A DNA stretch of 39,852 nt from assembly GCA_003162335.1 (NCBI GenBank), contig PMMG01000139.1, positions 1-39,852 of the forward strand, read 5' to 3'. Below, piece by piece: positions 1 through 8,359 of this stretch. The notes beneath the pieces are model-generated. The model saw only the letters and a list, made by a program, of their open reading frames with translations, was not told where the DNA came from and did no database searches. The stretch comes from Dehalococcoidia bacterium (GTDB lineage: Bacteria > Chloroflexota > Dehalococcoidia > Dehalococcoidales > Fen-1064). Position 1 is the first letter of the stretch. Each line of letters begins with the position of its first letter. The position numbers were made by a program, and so were the translations under genes.

Positions 1-77
1 TCTTAACTAATTTGTTACTTTAAAGTCCGCTTTAGCGGAGTGGCAAAAATAATGCGTCTGCCGTAATATTTTGCTTT

Positions 78-125
78 TATTAGAATTTATTTGATTATTG
101 ATACTTGAATCTTGATTATTTTTCT
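78..125. repeat. AT-rich dispersed intergenic repeat, copy 1
   Basis: Contains 'ttagaatttatttgattattg' followed by 'acttgaatcttgattattt'. Similar word combinations recur in intergenic DNA near 16992, 19768, 26024 and 27975. The copies are diverged and were recognised by eye. It lies just upstream of the first gene's extended -10 element. Confidence 0.4.
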
Positions 126-135
126 TTTGTCCCGG

Positions 136-144
136 TGTTATAAT
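136..144 (+). promoter_or_regulatory. Extended -10 promoter element (TGTTATAAT)
   Basis: A TGnTATAAT extended -10 sits about 30 bases before the start of the first gene. The only -35-like word (TTGATT at 112) is spaced about 21 bases away, so recognition would depend on the extended -10. A strong Shine-Dalgarno (GAGGAGG) follows near 160. Confidence 0.45.
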
Positions 145-172
145 ACTTTCAATAACATCGAGGAGGCTCTTT

Positions 173-766
173 ATGGAAGAAAAAATCGTCTATTTCGCGG
201 AACATGGAAATATGAATACCGAAGACACGCTGCGGCTGGCAATCGAAAGAGCGAAAGCCCGCGGCATTAATAAGATTGTCCTCGCCTCCACCCGGGGCGA
301 TACTGCTAAACTGTTGGCGGAAAAACTGACCAGTACCGGGATTAAGATGGTTATCGTTCCCCATCAATACGGCTTCGGGCCGGGACAGCGTTTTCCCCAG
401 GAGTTAGTTAAGTCGTTGGAAAAAGACGGGCACATTGTCCATTTCGGCACGATGCTTTTTCACACCGAAAATCTGTACGGCACTACTGTTCCCCGCATCA
501 TGGCAGTGCTTTTGCGCACATTTTGCCAGGGTATGAAGGTCTGCGTGGAGACTGTGCTCATGGCGGTCGACGGTGGTTGTGTTGTATCCGGCGAGATGGT
601 CATTGCCGTTTCCGGAACGGGACGCGGCGCCGATACCGCAATCGTAGTGCAAGCTGCAGCTTCCAGCGACCTTTCGAATCTGCATATCACCGAGATAATT
701 TGTAAGCCGCTCCAGACCAAACAGCGTGCACCCCATGCTGTACCCGAGGAATATGAAAGCCGCTGA
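173..766 (+). CDS. Stand-alone pyruvate kinase C-terminal (alpha/beta) domain protein
   Basis: The 197-residue protein matches the pyruvate kinase alpha/beta domain (PF02887 type) without the catalytic TIM barrel. Visible features are the N-terminal helix 'NTEDTLRLAIERAKARGI', the strand 'NKIVLASTRGDTAKLLAEKL' and the late motif 'AVSGTGRGADTAIVV'. In true pyruvate kinase this domain binds allosteric effectors. Free-standing copies occur in anaerobic bacteria and archaea, and their role is unknown. The start has a GAGGAGG site about 7 bases upstream and an extended -10 promoter. It converges on the acyltransferase gene 30 bases downstream. The fold assignment is good, but a function cannot be given. 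Confidence 0.8.
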   Translation: MEEKIVYFAEHGNMNTEDTLRLAIERAKARGINKIVLASTRGDTAKLLAEKLTSTGIKMVIVPHQYGFGPGQRFPQELVKSLEKDGHIVHFGTMLFHTENLYGTTVPRIMAVLLRTFCQGMKVCVETVLMAVDGGCVVSGEMVIAVSGTGRGADTAIVVQAAASSDLSNLHITEIICKPLQTKQRAPHAVPEEYESR

Positions 767-796
767 AAAATATTTCGGGAAGTAGCTCCCGGTGCA

Positions 797-1585
797 TCAT
801 GCCGCCTCGCGCAACCCATAACCACTTTCGATCAATTCTTTGAATTGGGTTATAAAACGTGCGGCAGGAGCACCATCAATAACATTATGGTCGAAACTGG
901 CAGTAAGATCGAGGAATTCGCGTGTTTCCAGCTTGCCGTCGATCAGCGCGGGTTTCTGACTGATGGTTCCCATGGTGACGCTCAGTGAATATGTGGAAAT
1001 GGGAATTCCCCAGCCTGTTCCTTTGCCGAACATGCCCAGCGCTGAAAAACCTACTGTCCCGGTTAATCTTTTACGCCAGTAAGGTGAGCCCAGCCAGAGA
1101 TACCACAAAAGACTTCTGATAAAACCAGGCGCATACCAATATAGATCAATCAGGCTGCTATTTTGGGGCTTGTTTATATTTTCAACTTTAGCATTACTGA
1201 TCTCGTTGTGAATTTCATTGAGTGTTTTTCGGTTAGCCGCTTTGACGACAAACGGATTAATGGGAATTTTGTCCCCTTCAAATTCACGTTCAATTATGAC
1301 CGCGATGTCCACATCATCGAAGATGACCAGTTTACCACCTTTTCTGTAAGCCTGGACGGATTTGTTTTCTGCGACCGCGTGTGCCAGGCAAAACGTTAAA
1401 AACGCTGTAAAAGATAACGGATTCCCTGTTTTTACCCTGAATTCTTTCACCATCCGGCGGGCATCGGTCACGTCTGCTTCCAGAAGTGCGTGCATGACAT
1501 TCATGCGTTTGGCTTGCCGCAGAGCATCGACTATCGGCTGCCTTGCTTTAGGAAAAGGGATTATTTTATAATCTTTTTCTGTCAT
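797..1585 (-). CDS. Stand-alone 2-oxoacid dehydrogenase acyltransferase (E2) catalytic domain
   Basis: The 262-residue protein is the catalytic trimer-forming domain of the E2/chloramphenicol-acetyltransferase superfamily (PF00198). The active-site motif HxxxDG is present as 'DHNVIDGA' (His233, Asp237), so it is probably catalytically competent. The lipoyl and peripheral-subunit-binding domains of a normal E2 (about 400 residues or more) are absent, and no E1 or E3 gene is nearby. The N-terminal segment 'IIPFPKARQPIVDALRQAKRMNVMHALLEADVT' resembles the usual entry helix of E2 cores. It may be a free acyl-CoA acyltransferase rather than part of a dehydrogenase complex. The ATG start is weakly supported by ribosome-binding sequence. 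Confidence 0.82.
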   Translation of the reverse strand: MTEKDYKIIPFPKARQPIVDALRQAKRMNVMHALLEADVTDARRMVKEFRVKTGNPLSFTAFLTFCLAHAVAENKSVQAYRKGGKLVIFDDVDIAVIIEREFEGDKIPINPFVVKAANRKTLNEIHNEISNAKVENINKPQNSSLIDLYWYAPGFIRSLLWYLWLGSPYWRKRLTGTVGFSALGMFGKGTGWGIPISTYSLSVTMGTISQKPALIDGKLETREFLDLTASFDHNVIDGAPAARFITQFKELIESGYGLREAA

Positions 1586-1648
1586 GCTGTAAGCCGAATT
1601 TTGTCTGAATAAATTATTATCCCGCCAATTTTGAAATGATTTGGTATT

Positions 1649-2710
1649 TTATATTGTTACTATCCAGTCGAACTTGTCCGGCTTTTCTCCATATTGGATG
1701 GCGGTCACTTCATCGTAAAACTTTTGTGACAACGCCCCGATTTTACCTTCATTGACAATGATAGACGATTCCTGATGCTTAATCTCACCGACGGGAGAAA
1801 TAACCGCCGCTGTGCCTGTGCCGAAGACTTCGTTCAATTTACCGGCTTTTGATGCCGTAAATAACTCGTCGATCGTGATCGGACGTTCATTGACTTTGAT
1901 ACCCCACTCCCTGGCCAGCTTTAAAACACTATCACGGGTAGTGCCTTCCAGAATCGAACCATCGAGCGGCGGCGTTACCAGTTCGTTGTTGATCACGAAA
2001 CAGATATTCATCGTCCCCACTTCTTCGATGTTTTTGTGCGTGACCGCATCCAGCCACAGCACCTGGGTAAAACCTTTTTTCTGCGCTTCGTCAGCCGGTA
2101 ACAGGCTGGCTGCGTAGTTGGCCGGAGTCTTGGCCGCGCCCAATCCACCTTTTGTCGCGCGTACGTATTCCCCTGAGGTAATCAACCGGACCGGATTCAG
2201 CCCCTCTTTATAATAAGACTCGACGGGTGAAAGGATGATCATGAACCGGTAAGTATGAGAGACACGTACCCCGATGTGATTATCAGTGGCAAAAATGAAC
2301 GGGCGGATATACAACGAATAACCGCGCTGCCTGGGCACCCAGGCTTTTTCCAGTTTGATTAGTTCTAACAAGCAATTCAGGAATACATCGTAACTGATTT
2401 CCGGAATGCACAACCGGCGGCAGGAACGGTTCATCCGTTCGTGGTATTTCTGCGGACGGAAGATATTGATCTTTCCCTGCTTGCTGTAAAATGCTTTGAT
2501 TCCTTCGAATATCACCTGCCCGTAGTGCAATGAGCAGATGGCGGGTGAAATGCTGATCTCACCGTAGGGAACAATTTGCGGGTCCTGCCATTGCCCGTTT
2601 TTGTAATCCATGATCAGCATATGGTCGGAAAATACATCCCCGAAGGTCAGATGTTTCATGTCTACGCTATTGATTTTACTTTGCTTCACCGGAGTTATGT
2701 TTATCTTCAA
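1649..2710 (-). CDS. ilvE: Branched-chain amino acid aminotransferase
   Basis: PLP-dependent fold-type IV transaminase that interconverts valine, leucine and isoleucine with their 2-oxo acids using glutamate. The length (353) and motifs fit the larger bacterial/eukaryotic BCAT class: 'ICSLHYGQVIFEGIKAF', 'IRPFIFATDNHIGV', 'GGLGAAKTPANYAASL' with the Schiff-base lysine K194, and 'VGTMNICFVIN'. The start appears to be TTG, with AGGTGA seven bases upstream. The next in-frame ATG (residue 18) would remove conserved N-terminal sequence. It is transcribed divergently from the CDGSH gene across a 270-base gap. I see no other branched-chain pathway genes next to it. Confidence 0.93.
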   Translation of the reverse strand: MKINITPVKQSKINSVDMKHLTFGDVFSDHMLIMDYKNGQWQDPQIVPYGEISISPAICSLHYGQVIFEGIKAFYSKQGKINIFRPQKYHERMNRSCRRLCIPEISYDVFLNCLLELIKLEKAWVPRQRGYSLYIRPFIFATDNHIGVRVSHTYRFMIILSPVESYYKEGLNPVRLITSGEYVRATKGGLGAAKTPANYAASLLPADEAQKKGFTQVLWLDAVTHKNIEEVGTMNICFVINNELVTPPLDGSILEGTTRDSVLKLAREWGIKVNERPITIDELFTASKAGKLNEVFGTGTAAVISPVGEIKHQESSIIVNEGKIGALSQKFYDEVTAIQYGEKPDKFDWIVTI

Positions 2711-2982
2711 AGAAGTTCACCTCGTTTATCTTATTTTGATGGTATTACTCTCATGTTACCGTTATTCCAGTTTACATCACAAATAAAACCATTTCAAACA
2801 TTTGAGTCTGGCGATCGGAAGATGACCGCATATGTAATGGGAAATTGGTCACTCGCCACTTGTTCTTCCAGATTGTGCTACAATGTCCTCAGCAGAGGCT
2901 CATTCCTCATCTGAAAAATTGCCAGATAACAAATTCTCTTCAAGACATCCAAGTGCTGATTGCTAACGAAAAGGAGAGTAAG

Positions 2983-3672
2983 ATGGCAAAAGTAAAAAGC
3001 AGTTCCCCCCAAAAAGCCAACTATAAAGTCAAGATTACCACCAACGGTCCTTATCTTGTAACGGGTAGAGTCCCACTCTCCGAACAAATCATGCGTGTCG
3101 ATGCTGACGGCCAGTGTCACGGTTGGAAAGAGGGTAAAAAATACCCGATACAGGAATCCTATGCGCTTTGCCGTTGCGGCCGTTCTAAAACCAAGCCCTT
3201 CTGCGACGGATCCCATGTTAAAGCCAAATTCGATGGTACCGAAGAAGCTGCACGTATTCCTTATTTGGAACAGGCCGGCGAAATTGTCGGGCCTGACTTA
3301 AAACTGACCGATGTGCAGAATATCTGTGCCAGCGCCCGTTTCTGTCACCGCTCCGGCGGAACCTGGAAACTGACCCGTCAGTCTGACGAACCGGTAGCCC
3401 GGCAGAAAGCAATCGAAGAAGCCTGCGATTGTCCTTCCGGTCGGCTCGTCGCCTGGGATAAAAACGGAAAGGCCATCGAACCTGATTTCAAACCGTCCAT
3501 TGGTCTGATCGAAGATGAACAGGCCGGTAAAATGGGCCCGATGTGGGTGCGCGGCGGTATTCCCATCGAAGCCGCTGACGGCACCACCTACGAAATCCGC
3601 AATAGGGTCACCCTTTGCCGCTGCGGGAAAAGCTTTAATAAACCATTCTGCGACGGCAGACATTTAAAATAG
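2983..3672 (+). CDS. Triple iron-sulfur protein: CDGSH - Fer4_19 - CDGSH
   Basis: I place the start at the ATG at 2983 (229 residues), not at the ORF-track start, because AAGGAGAG lies 6 bases upstream. The first CDGSH (mitoNEET-type 2Fe-2S) motif is at residues 63-78, 'CRCGRSKTKPFCDGSH'. The middle region (about 90-155) resembles the divergent mono-cluster Fer4_19 domain, with cysteines in 'CASARFCHRS' and 'CDCPSG'. The protein ends in a second CDGSH motif, 'CRCGKSFNKPFCDGRH', where Ser is replaced by Arg while the three Cys and the His ligands are kept. This architecture is known in bacteria and is probably for electron transfer or redox sensing in the cytoplasm. The partner is unknown. Confidence 0.88.
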   Translation: MAKVKSSSPQKANYKVKITTNGPYLVTGRVPLSEQIMRVDADGQCHGWKEGKKYPIQESYALCRCGRSKTKPFCDGSHVKAKFDGTEEAARIPYLEQAGEIVGPDLKLTDVQNICASARFCHRSGGTWKLTRQSDEPVARQKAIEEACDCPSGRLVAWDKNGKAIEPDFKPSIGLIEDEQAGKMGPMWVRGGIPIEAADGTTYEIRNRVTLCRCGKSFNKPFCDGRHLK

Positions 3673-3741
3673 AAATCAGGTTGGTCTCCTGCCCACGGTG
3701 GGAGATGGCTTAGTTGATAATTTGCTAATTGGAGCACTAAA

Positions 3742-4896
3742 ATGGAAAAAAGAAAATTACGCGGCGGCATGGTTGGCGGCGGTATCGGGTCATTCTTCGG
3801 ACCTGTGCACCGCATGGCGGCAGAACTGGACGGACAGGCGGAATATGTCTGCGGAGCTCTTTCTGCCGACCCACGGAAATCAAAAAAGTCCGGCGCGGCT
3901 TTATATCTGGACCCTGCCCGTGTTTATAAAGATTATCAGGAAATGGCTGTAAAGGAAGCGGCGTTGCCTGCGGACGAACGTATCGATTTTGTTACTATTG
4001 TTACCCCCAATTTTACCCATTTTGACGCTGCCAGCACGTTTTTGGAAGCGGGTTTTCATGTGGTCTGTGACAAGCCGATGACTTGCAATCTTGCCGAAGC
4101 CAAAAAACTCAAATCGATCGTCGCTAAAACCGGCAAGGTCTTTGCCTTGACTCACACTTACACCGGCTATCCGATGGTGAAACAGGCAAGGTATTTTATC
4201 CAGCAGGGACTGCTTGGAGAAATTAACAAGGTCGTTGTAGAATATCCCCAGGGCTGGCTGGCTAATTTCCTCGACGAGGGCGTTACCACCACGACGATGT
4301 GGCGCACCGACCCGAAAAAAGCCGGAGTGTCTCTCTGCATGGGAGATATTGGCATTCACGCGGAAAACCTGGGCCGTTATGTTACCGGATTGAAAATTGA
4401 AAAGCTCTGCGCCGATTTATCCCATTATATTCCCGGAAACCAACTGGATGATGACGGCAATATCCTGGTCAATTATAACGGCGGCGCCAAAGGCATTATT
4501 TACGCCTCTCAGATTTCCACAGGCGAAGAAAACGGCCTCAATATCCGGGTTTACGGCACCAAACAAAGCCTGTACTGGAATCAGGAAAATCCCGGTTATC
4601 TTACCCTGAAAAATAAAGATGGTATTACTACCAGATATTCGAAGGGCAACCGGACGCTCTGTCAGGAAGCGCAAAATGCGACCCGCCTGCCGCCCGGACA
4701 TCCCGAGGGTATTATCGAAGCGCTTGCCAATATCTATCTGGGCGCTTTTAAAGCAATTCAAGCCGGGAAAGGAAATCAGTTCATTGCCGGGTATGATTAT
4801 CCCACCGTCGATGACGGCGTCACCGGCATGGCTTTCGTCGAAACAGTTCTCGCCAGCGCGGTATCTGAGCGTAAATGGGTGAATATGCTCCATTAG
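3742..4896 (+). CDS. Gfo/Idh/MocA family NAD(P)-dependent oxidoreductase
   Basis: The 384-residue protein has an N-terminal Rossmann fold with the dinucleotide loop 'GGGIGS' (residues 12-17). The family EKP motif is present as 'CDKPMT' (D110-K111-P112), where the lysine is the catalytic residue. The C-terminal alpha/beta domain carries 'GDIGIHAENLGRYVTG', whose His/Asp arrangement fits substrate binding. Members oxidise or reduce sugars, inositols or related polyols; the substrate cannot be read from sequence. It lies 69 bases after the CDGSH gene on the same strand and may share its transcript. The ribosome site is weak (TTGGAG). Confidence 0.88.
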   Translation: MEKRKLRGGMVGGGIGSFFGPVHRMAAELDGQAEYVCGALSADPRKSKKSGAALYLDPARVYKDYQEMAVKEAALPADERIDFVTIVTPNFTHFDAASTFLEAGFHVVCDKPMTCNLAEAKKLKSIVAKTGKVFALTHTYTGYPMVKQARYFIQQGLLGEINKVVVEYPQGWLANFLDEGVTTTTMWRTDPKKAGVSLCMGDIGIHAENLGRYVTGLKIEKLCADLSHYIPGNQLDDDGNILVNYNGGAKGIIYASQISTGEENGLNIRVYGTKQSLYWNQENPGYLTLKNKDGITTRYSKGNRTLCQEAQNATRLPPGHPEGIIEALANIYLGAFKAIQAGKGNQFIAGYDYPTVDDGVTGMAFVETVLASAVSERKWVNMLH

Positions 4897-4948
4897 AGCA
4901 GGAATTTAAAGAGTCTAAAATAATACACAATATCGACTTCTTCACCAT

Positions 4949-4974
4949 ATCCTCTCTCCCGGAAAGGAGAGGAT
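4949..4974. repeat. REP-like inverted repeat 'ATCCTCTC...GAGAGGAT'
   Basis: An 8-bp perfect stem surrounds a loop 'tcccggaaag'. It resembles the widespread 'CCTCTCCC..GGGAGAGG' intergenic repeats and could also act as a weak terminator for the oxidoreductase gene, although no long T-run follows. A related sequence is at 14985-15020. Confidence 0.4.
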
Positions 4975-5175
4975 AAAACTAAATGGATTTTGAAATTGAT
5001 TATTATTTCGATATTTTCACTGTGGCGAATTATCTGGATAATTGACTGTTGAAACCTGATTAATTTTCTGAAAACTCAGAACTCATTACTGTTGGCCTTC
5101 TTTGACAACTCCACCCTCCATTGTGCAAAATTAGCTAAAATTACAAGTTTCAAAGAAAGAACAAAGGGGGCAAAT

Positions 5176-6324
5176 GTGCCTGACAAAACTGTGACAATAC
5201 TGGCGGTAGGGGACAACCTGCTGGTCATGAAAAACCCCGATGAGCAATTTGCATTAGCAGCCCCGGTTTTAAAAGCTGCCGATATTGTCGTGGGGCAATT
5301 AGAAACGCCATGTACGATGCGGTCTGCGGTCACCGGAGCCTGGAGCGGCTTCGGCCCACAACCGGGAAACCCCCGCGGCGCTGACCCAAAAAAATTAAAA
5401 TCCCTGCGTACTGCCGGTTTTAACGTTATTCACCTTGCCGGTAACAAAATCTGGGACGCCGGCGCGCCGGGTATTGAGGACACCGTCAATGGACTGCGCA
5501 GCCTGGGAATCGCGCCGGTTGGCGCCGGTATGAACATGGATGAAGCTCGTACACCTGCCGTCATCGAACGGAAAGGAACTAAAGTCGGTTTTCTTTCCTA
5601 TAATTGTGTCGGCCCAAAAGAAACCTGGGCCAATCCGCTTAAGCCGGGCTGCGCATGGTTGCGTATTGTCACTGCTTATGAATTAGACCATCCGACGCCA
5701 GGTGGTAATCCCTCGGTTTATACTTTCGCTGAACCCCAAAGTCTGAAAATGATGATCGAAGATATCGAGAAACTGCGCGTATTCTGTGATGTGCTGGTCG
5801 TCCATTTCCACAAAGGTATCGGTATGACGCCTGCCCTGCTGGCCATGTATGAGCAATCAGTATCGTATGCTGCCGTTGATGCCGGAGCTGATCTGATCAT
5901 CAGCGAACACGCGCACATGCTGCGGGGGGTTGAATTGTATAAAGGTAAAAACATTTACCACGGCCTGGGGCATTTTGTTCCTTATGACCCGGATGCCAAA
6001 GCGGAGGAACGTCCTGAGTGGCTGGTTAAACAGCAGCAGCGGATATTCAATGCCGACTTTGGTGGCAATTTGACCGGGACTCAGCTCTGGCCCAAAGACC
6101 CATTATCCAACCTGACTATTATCGCTAAAGTCACAATCGCTAATAAGAAAATAACACGTGCAGGATTCTTGCCATGCCTGATCAACAACCGCGCCCAACC
6201 GGAAGTATTAAAACATGACGAACGCGGCCAGAATGTCGTAGACCATATGATAAGTATCACCGCAGTTGAGGGGCTGAATGCTAAATATGAGTGGGATGCG
6301 GATGAGATAATTATCACCGCATAA
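5176..6324 (+). CDS. CapA-like (PGA_cap) metallophosphatase-family protein
   Basis: I choose the GTG at 5176 because AAAGGGGG lies about 5 bases upstream and homology starts there ('TVTILAVGDNLLV'), giving 382 residues. The fold matches the CapA/PGA_cap family: N-terminal 'AVGD', a long middle part 'VLVVHFHKGIGMT', and a C-terminal 'EHAHMLRGVELYKGKNIYHGLGHF', which parallels the usual HPHVLQ...YSLGNF block. The usual LANNH motif is 'LAGNK', so one expected metal-ligand histidine is replaced by lysine. There is no signal peptide or membrane anchor, unlike many CapA proteins. It probably acts in the cytoplasm on an unknown substrate. The function is uncertain. Confidence 0.75.
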   Translation: MPDKTVTILAVGDNLLVMKNPDEQFALAAPVLKAADIVVGQLETPCTMRSAVTGAWSGFGPQPGNPRGADPKKLKSLRTAGFNVIHLAGNKIWDAGAPGIEDTVNGLRSLGIAPVGAGMNMDEARTPAVIERKGTKVGFLSYNCVGPKETWANPLKPGCAWLRIVTAYELDHPTPGGNPSVYTFAEPQSLKMMIEDIEKLRVFCDVLVVHFHKGIGMTPALLAMYEQSVSYAAVDAGADLIISEHAHMLRGVELYKGKNIYHGLGHFVPYDPDAKAEERPEWLVKQQQRIFNADFGGNLTGTQLWPKDPLSNLTIIAKVTIANKKITRAGFLPCLINNRAQPEVLKHDERGQNVVDHMISITAVEGLNAKYEWDADEIIITA

Positions 6325-6339
6325 TGCTGTCCAAGACAG

Positions 6340-7605
6340 TTATTGTGTTCGTATCTGCAATTGCTCCTGGTAGTACCACCCTAGGGCGCTCATTTTGCCC
6401 TTACGGACATTACTGATGGCAGTCTGGTTCATTATGCTGTTGTATTCTGTGGTCGTCAGATTGTTCGTTGTGTTGTTATAATCCAGATTGGAAAACAAAT
6501 TTCGTGTCCAGAAGAACGAAACAAAATCCATGTTGGTCGCGTCCGCCAGGTTGACAATATCCCGGAAAAACCGTTCGTCCAGCGGCGTCCAGAAGCTGAA
6601 GACATCGCGGTTCATGATCTTGTCGGAGGAAGCAATGCCGCTGCCCAGTTCTTCCGGTGCGGCCTTCCATAGCCATGCTTCGCTCGCAGTTACGCGTTTC
6701 CCAACCGCCTTTGCCTCTTGAGCATAGGTCAAAGCCCGGTCCAACAATGTGGCATTTTTATTCATCGCGTAAATGTGCAGGTCGATGTAATCAAGGCCGC
6801 TCATATTAAAAAGAGTGTTAATATAGGCGGGGTCTTCCCATGTGCCGCAACCCGCTCCTACCAGTAGTCCATTCGATTTGTCGATTCTTTTCAGAGTGGC
6901 GGCGATAAAATTACTCCAAACCGCCGGGGTAATAATCAGTTTGGTTAACGATTCCTCTGTCTCCGGTTCGTTTGCCAGGGTGAGGTAATCCGGTTTGATT
7001 TCCTGCGCCACGAGCACCAGTTGGTCTGCTAATCCCTGCAAAAAGCTGTCCGTAGTATACTTCGACCAGTCTACCTGTACCGGTGAATAAGGCGTACCGG
7101 AAAAAATTGCCCCGCATTCCACCAGCACCTTCATTCCACGCTGATGACATTCCGCCATGATGTTCCGGAAAAATTGTAGATATTCCCCCGAATTTGGAAA
7201 ATCCGGTTTAAGCAAAGGGAATTTTATTGCCAGCACTACACCTTTAACACCCATCGCCTGCAGCCGGTCGAGTATTATGCGGTTATTCTCCAGGTTGATT
7301 GCGGTCAGCAGCGCCGGTCCGACATTGCCGTTTGCGTAGGCTAACTCGGTGGCGATAATCGACTGCCCCTGTTTTCCTGTTGAGTTTTGCGCTAATGTAG
7401 TCTCAAAAGATGCCATCTCGGTATCGAGTTCATTATAGAGGGCCTGGTATAGTGCGGGTATGGTTGCTGTTGAATCTACGGTCGAAGTTGTTATTGGCGG
7501 CGGGACGGTTGTCGAAACGTTGGTAGTTTGGGTTTTACAACCTGTTAAAGAAATTGCCAATGCCAAAACCAGCGCGGGTGATAACCATTTTTTCACAGCA
7601 GGCAA
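6340..7605 (-). CDS. Lipoprotein, clan GH-A (cellulase/GH5-like) glycoside hydrolase
   Basis: The 421-residue protein begins with a lipoprotein signal peptide ending in the lipobox 'LTGC', followed by a Thr/Ser/Pro-rich linker, so it should be anchored outside the cytoplasmic membrane. The body looks like a (beta/alpha)8 barrel of clan GH-A. The acid/base glutamate is likely in 'LTLANEPETEE' (strand 4), the nucleophile in 'VTASEAWLW' (strand 7), and 'YIDLHIYAMN' fits strand 6. The start is TTG with AAGGAG eight bases upstream; no better ATG precedes the signal peptide. The substrate is unknown. The exact GH family cannot be fixed by eye. Confidence 0.72.
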   Translation of the reverse strand: MPAVKKWLSPALVLALAISLTGCKTQTTNVSTTVPPPITTSTVDSTATIPALYQALYNELDTEMASFETTLAQNSTGKQGQSIIATELAYANGNVGPALLTAINLENNRIILDRLQAMGVKGVVLAIKFPLLKPDFPNSGEYLQFFRNIMAECHQRGMKVLVECGAIFSGTPYSPVQVDWSKYTTDSFLQGLADQLVLVAQEIKPDYLTLANEPETEESLTKLIITPAVWSNFIAATLKRIDKSNGLLVGAGCGTWEDPAYINTLFNMSGLDYIDLHIYAMNKNATLLDRALTYAQEAKAVGKRVTASEAWLWKAAPEELGSGIASSDKIMNRDVFSFWTPLDERFFRDIVNLADATNMDFVSFFWTRNLFSNLDYNNTTNNLTTTEYNSIMNQTAISNVRKGKMSALGWYYQEQLQIRTQ

Positions 7606-7687
7606 TTTTCTAACTCCTTTGGCGTCTACAGTTGTTTTAACAATCTTGCTGGCAAAAATAACACGGCAGGGACAATTATCTGGAATT

Positions 7688-7978
7688 TTATCCCCCGATA
7701 GGAATGGTCAGCAGCGCGATGTGGTCGCCGTCTTTTAATTGCAGGTCATTATCATCGTCATAGCCGTCGATGTAAAAGCGGCCATGAATGTTGAATGTAT
7801 ACCCTTCGATAATATGGTCTTGCCCCGGAACGATTATATTCCCTTCTAATGCCGGTACCTTTTGTCGGAGCGCAGCGATTACATCTTTCAACTTAGCCTT
7901 CTCTTTCACTTCAATATCAACTTTCAAATCGGTCGGATTAACCGGCACCCCGAAAAATTCAATAATGCATTTGGTCAT
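7688..7978 (-). CDS. MoaD/ThiS-like small ubiquitin-fold protein ending in Gly-Gly
   Basis: This small protein has beta-grasp features ('CIIEFFGVPVN', 'KAKLKDVIAALRQKVPAL', 'LQLKDGDHIALL') and ends exactly in 'IPIGG'. The terminal diglycine is what MoaD, ThiS, tungsten-cofactor and archaeal SAMP proteins use for adenylation and thiocarboxylate or conjugate formation. I prefer the second Met (7978), as AGGTGA is 6 bases before it, whereas it abuts the ATG at 7984. No E1-like (MoeB/ThiF) or MoaE gene is adjacent, so it may serve as a sulfur carrier in thiamin, Moco/Wco or an unassigned pathway. It lies 82 bases upstream of the lipoprotein gene on the same strand. Confidence 0.78.
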   Translation of the reverse strand: MTKCIIEFFGVPVNPTDLKVDIEVKEKAKLKDVIAALRQKVPALEGNIIVPGQDHIIEGYTFNIHGRFYIDGYDDDNDLQLKDGDHIALLTIPIGG

Positions 7979-8146
7979 TTTCATTCACCTGATCTTTCCT
8001 GTCTCCATTTTTCTTTATTATAAACGATTTTAACTCGTCCATATAATTCTTTTCTCTTTCTTGTCCATACCGCTTGAACGCCCATTCAATGAGGCTATCC
8101 AAACAAATGAGGTGAGAAATTAATAGACAAAGATGTATATTGGATC

Positions 8147-8281
8147 ATGGGAGAATTTTGGCAGGAAGGTTACTGTTGCGAATGTGAGGTTGATCTTAAA
8201 GGACGAACTCAAACACAGCAAACAAATCAACATGAAAATGGCGAGTCGCCAAAACAGCGCAAACCTGCTTTAGTGCATTAA
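8147..8281 (+). CDS. Possible 44-residue cysteine-containing peptide ORF
   Basis: In a 375-base gap between two minus-strand genes there is a short plus-strand frame starting 'MGEFWQEGYCCECEVDLKGRT'. It remains open upstream for about a dozen more codons without a start. The C-terminal half is polar (many Gln, Asn, Lys). There is no clear ribosome-binding site before the ATG. It could be a small metal-binding peptide or a relic of a longer gene. I do not recognise it, and the call is weak. Confidence 0.25.
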   Translation: MGEFWQEGYCCECEVDLKGRTQTQQTNQHENGESPKQRKPALVH

Positions 8282-8359
8282 CTGACCCATCGAACAGACG
8301 TTCGATTTCTCCTGCGGATGCAAGAATTAACGAATGACATGCTTGATGCGATAGACGTA

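Noticed and set aside
112-144. TTGATT / TATAAT promoter with 21-base spacer
   Set aside because: Spacer too long for a normal sigma-70 promoter; only the extended -10 is kept.
404-736. 110-residue minus-strand ORF opposite the first gene
   Set aside because: Shadow of the pyruvate-kinase-domain gene; no domain pattern and no ribosome-binding site.
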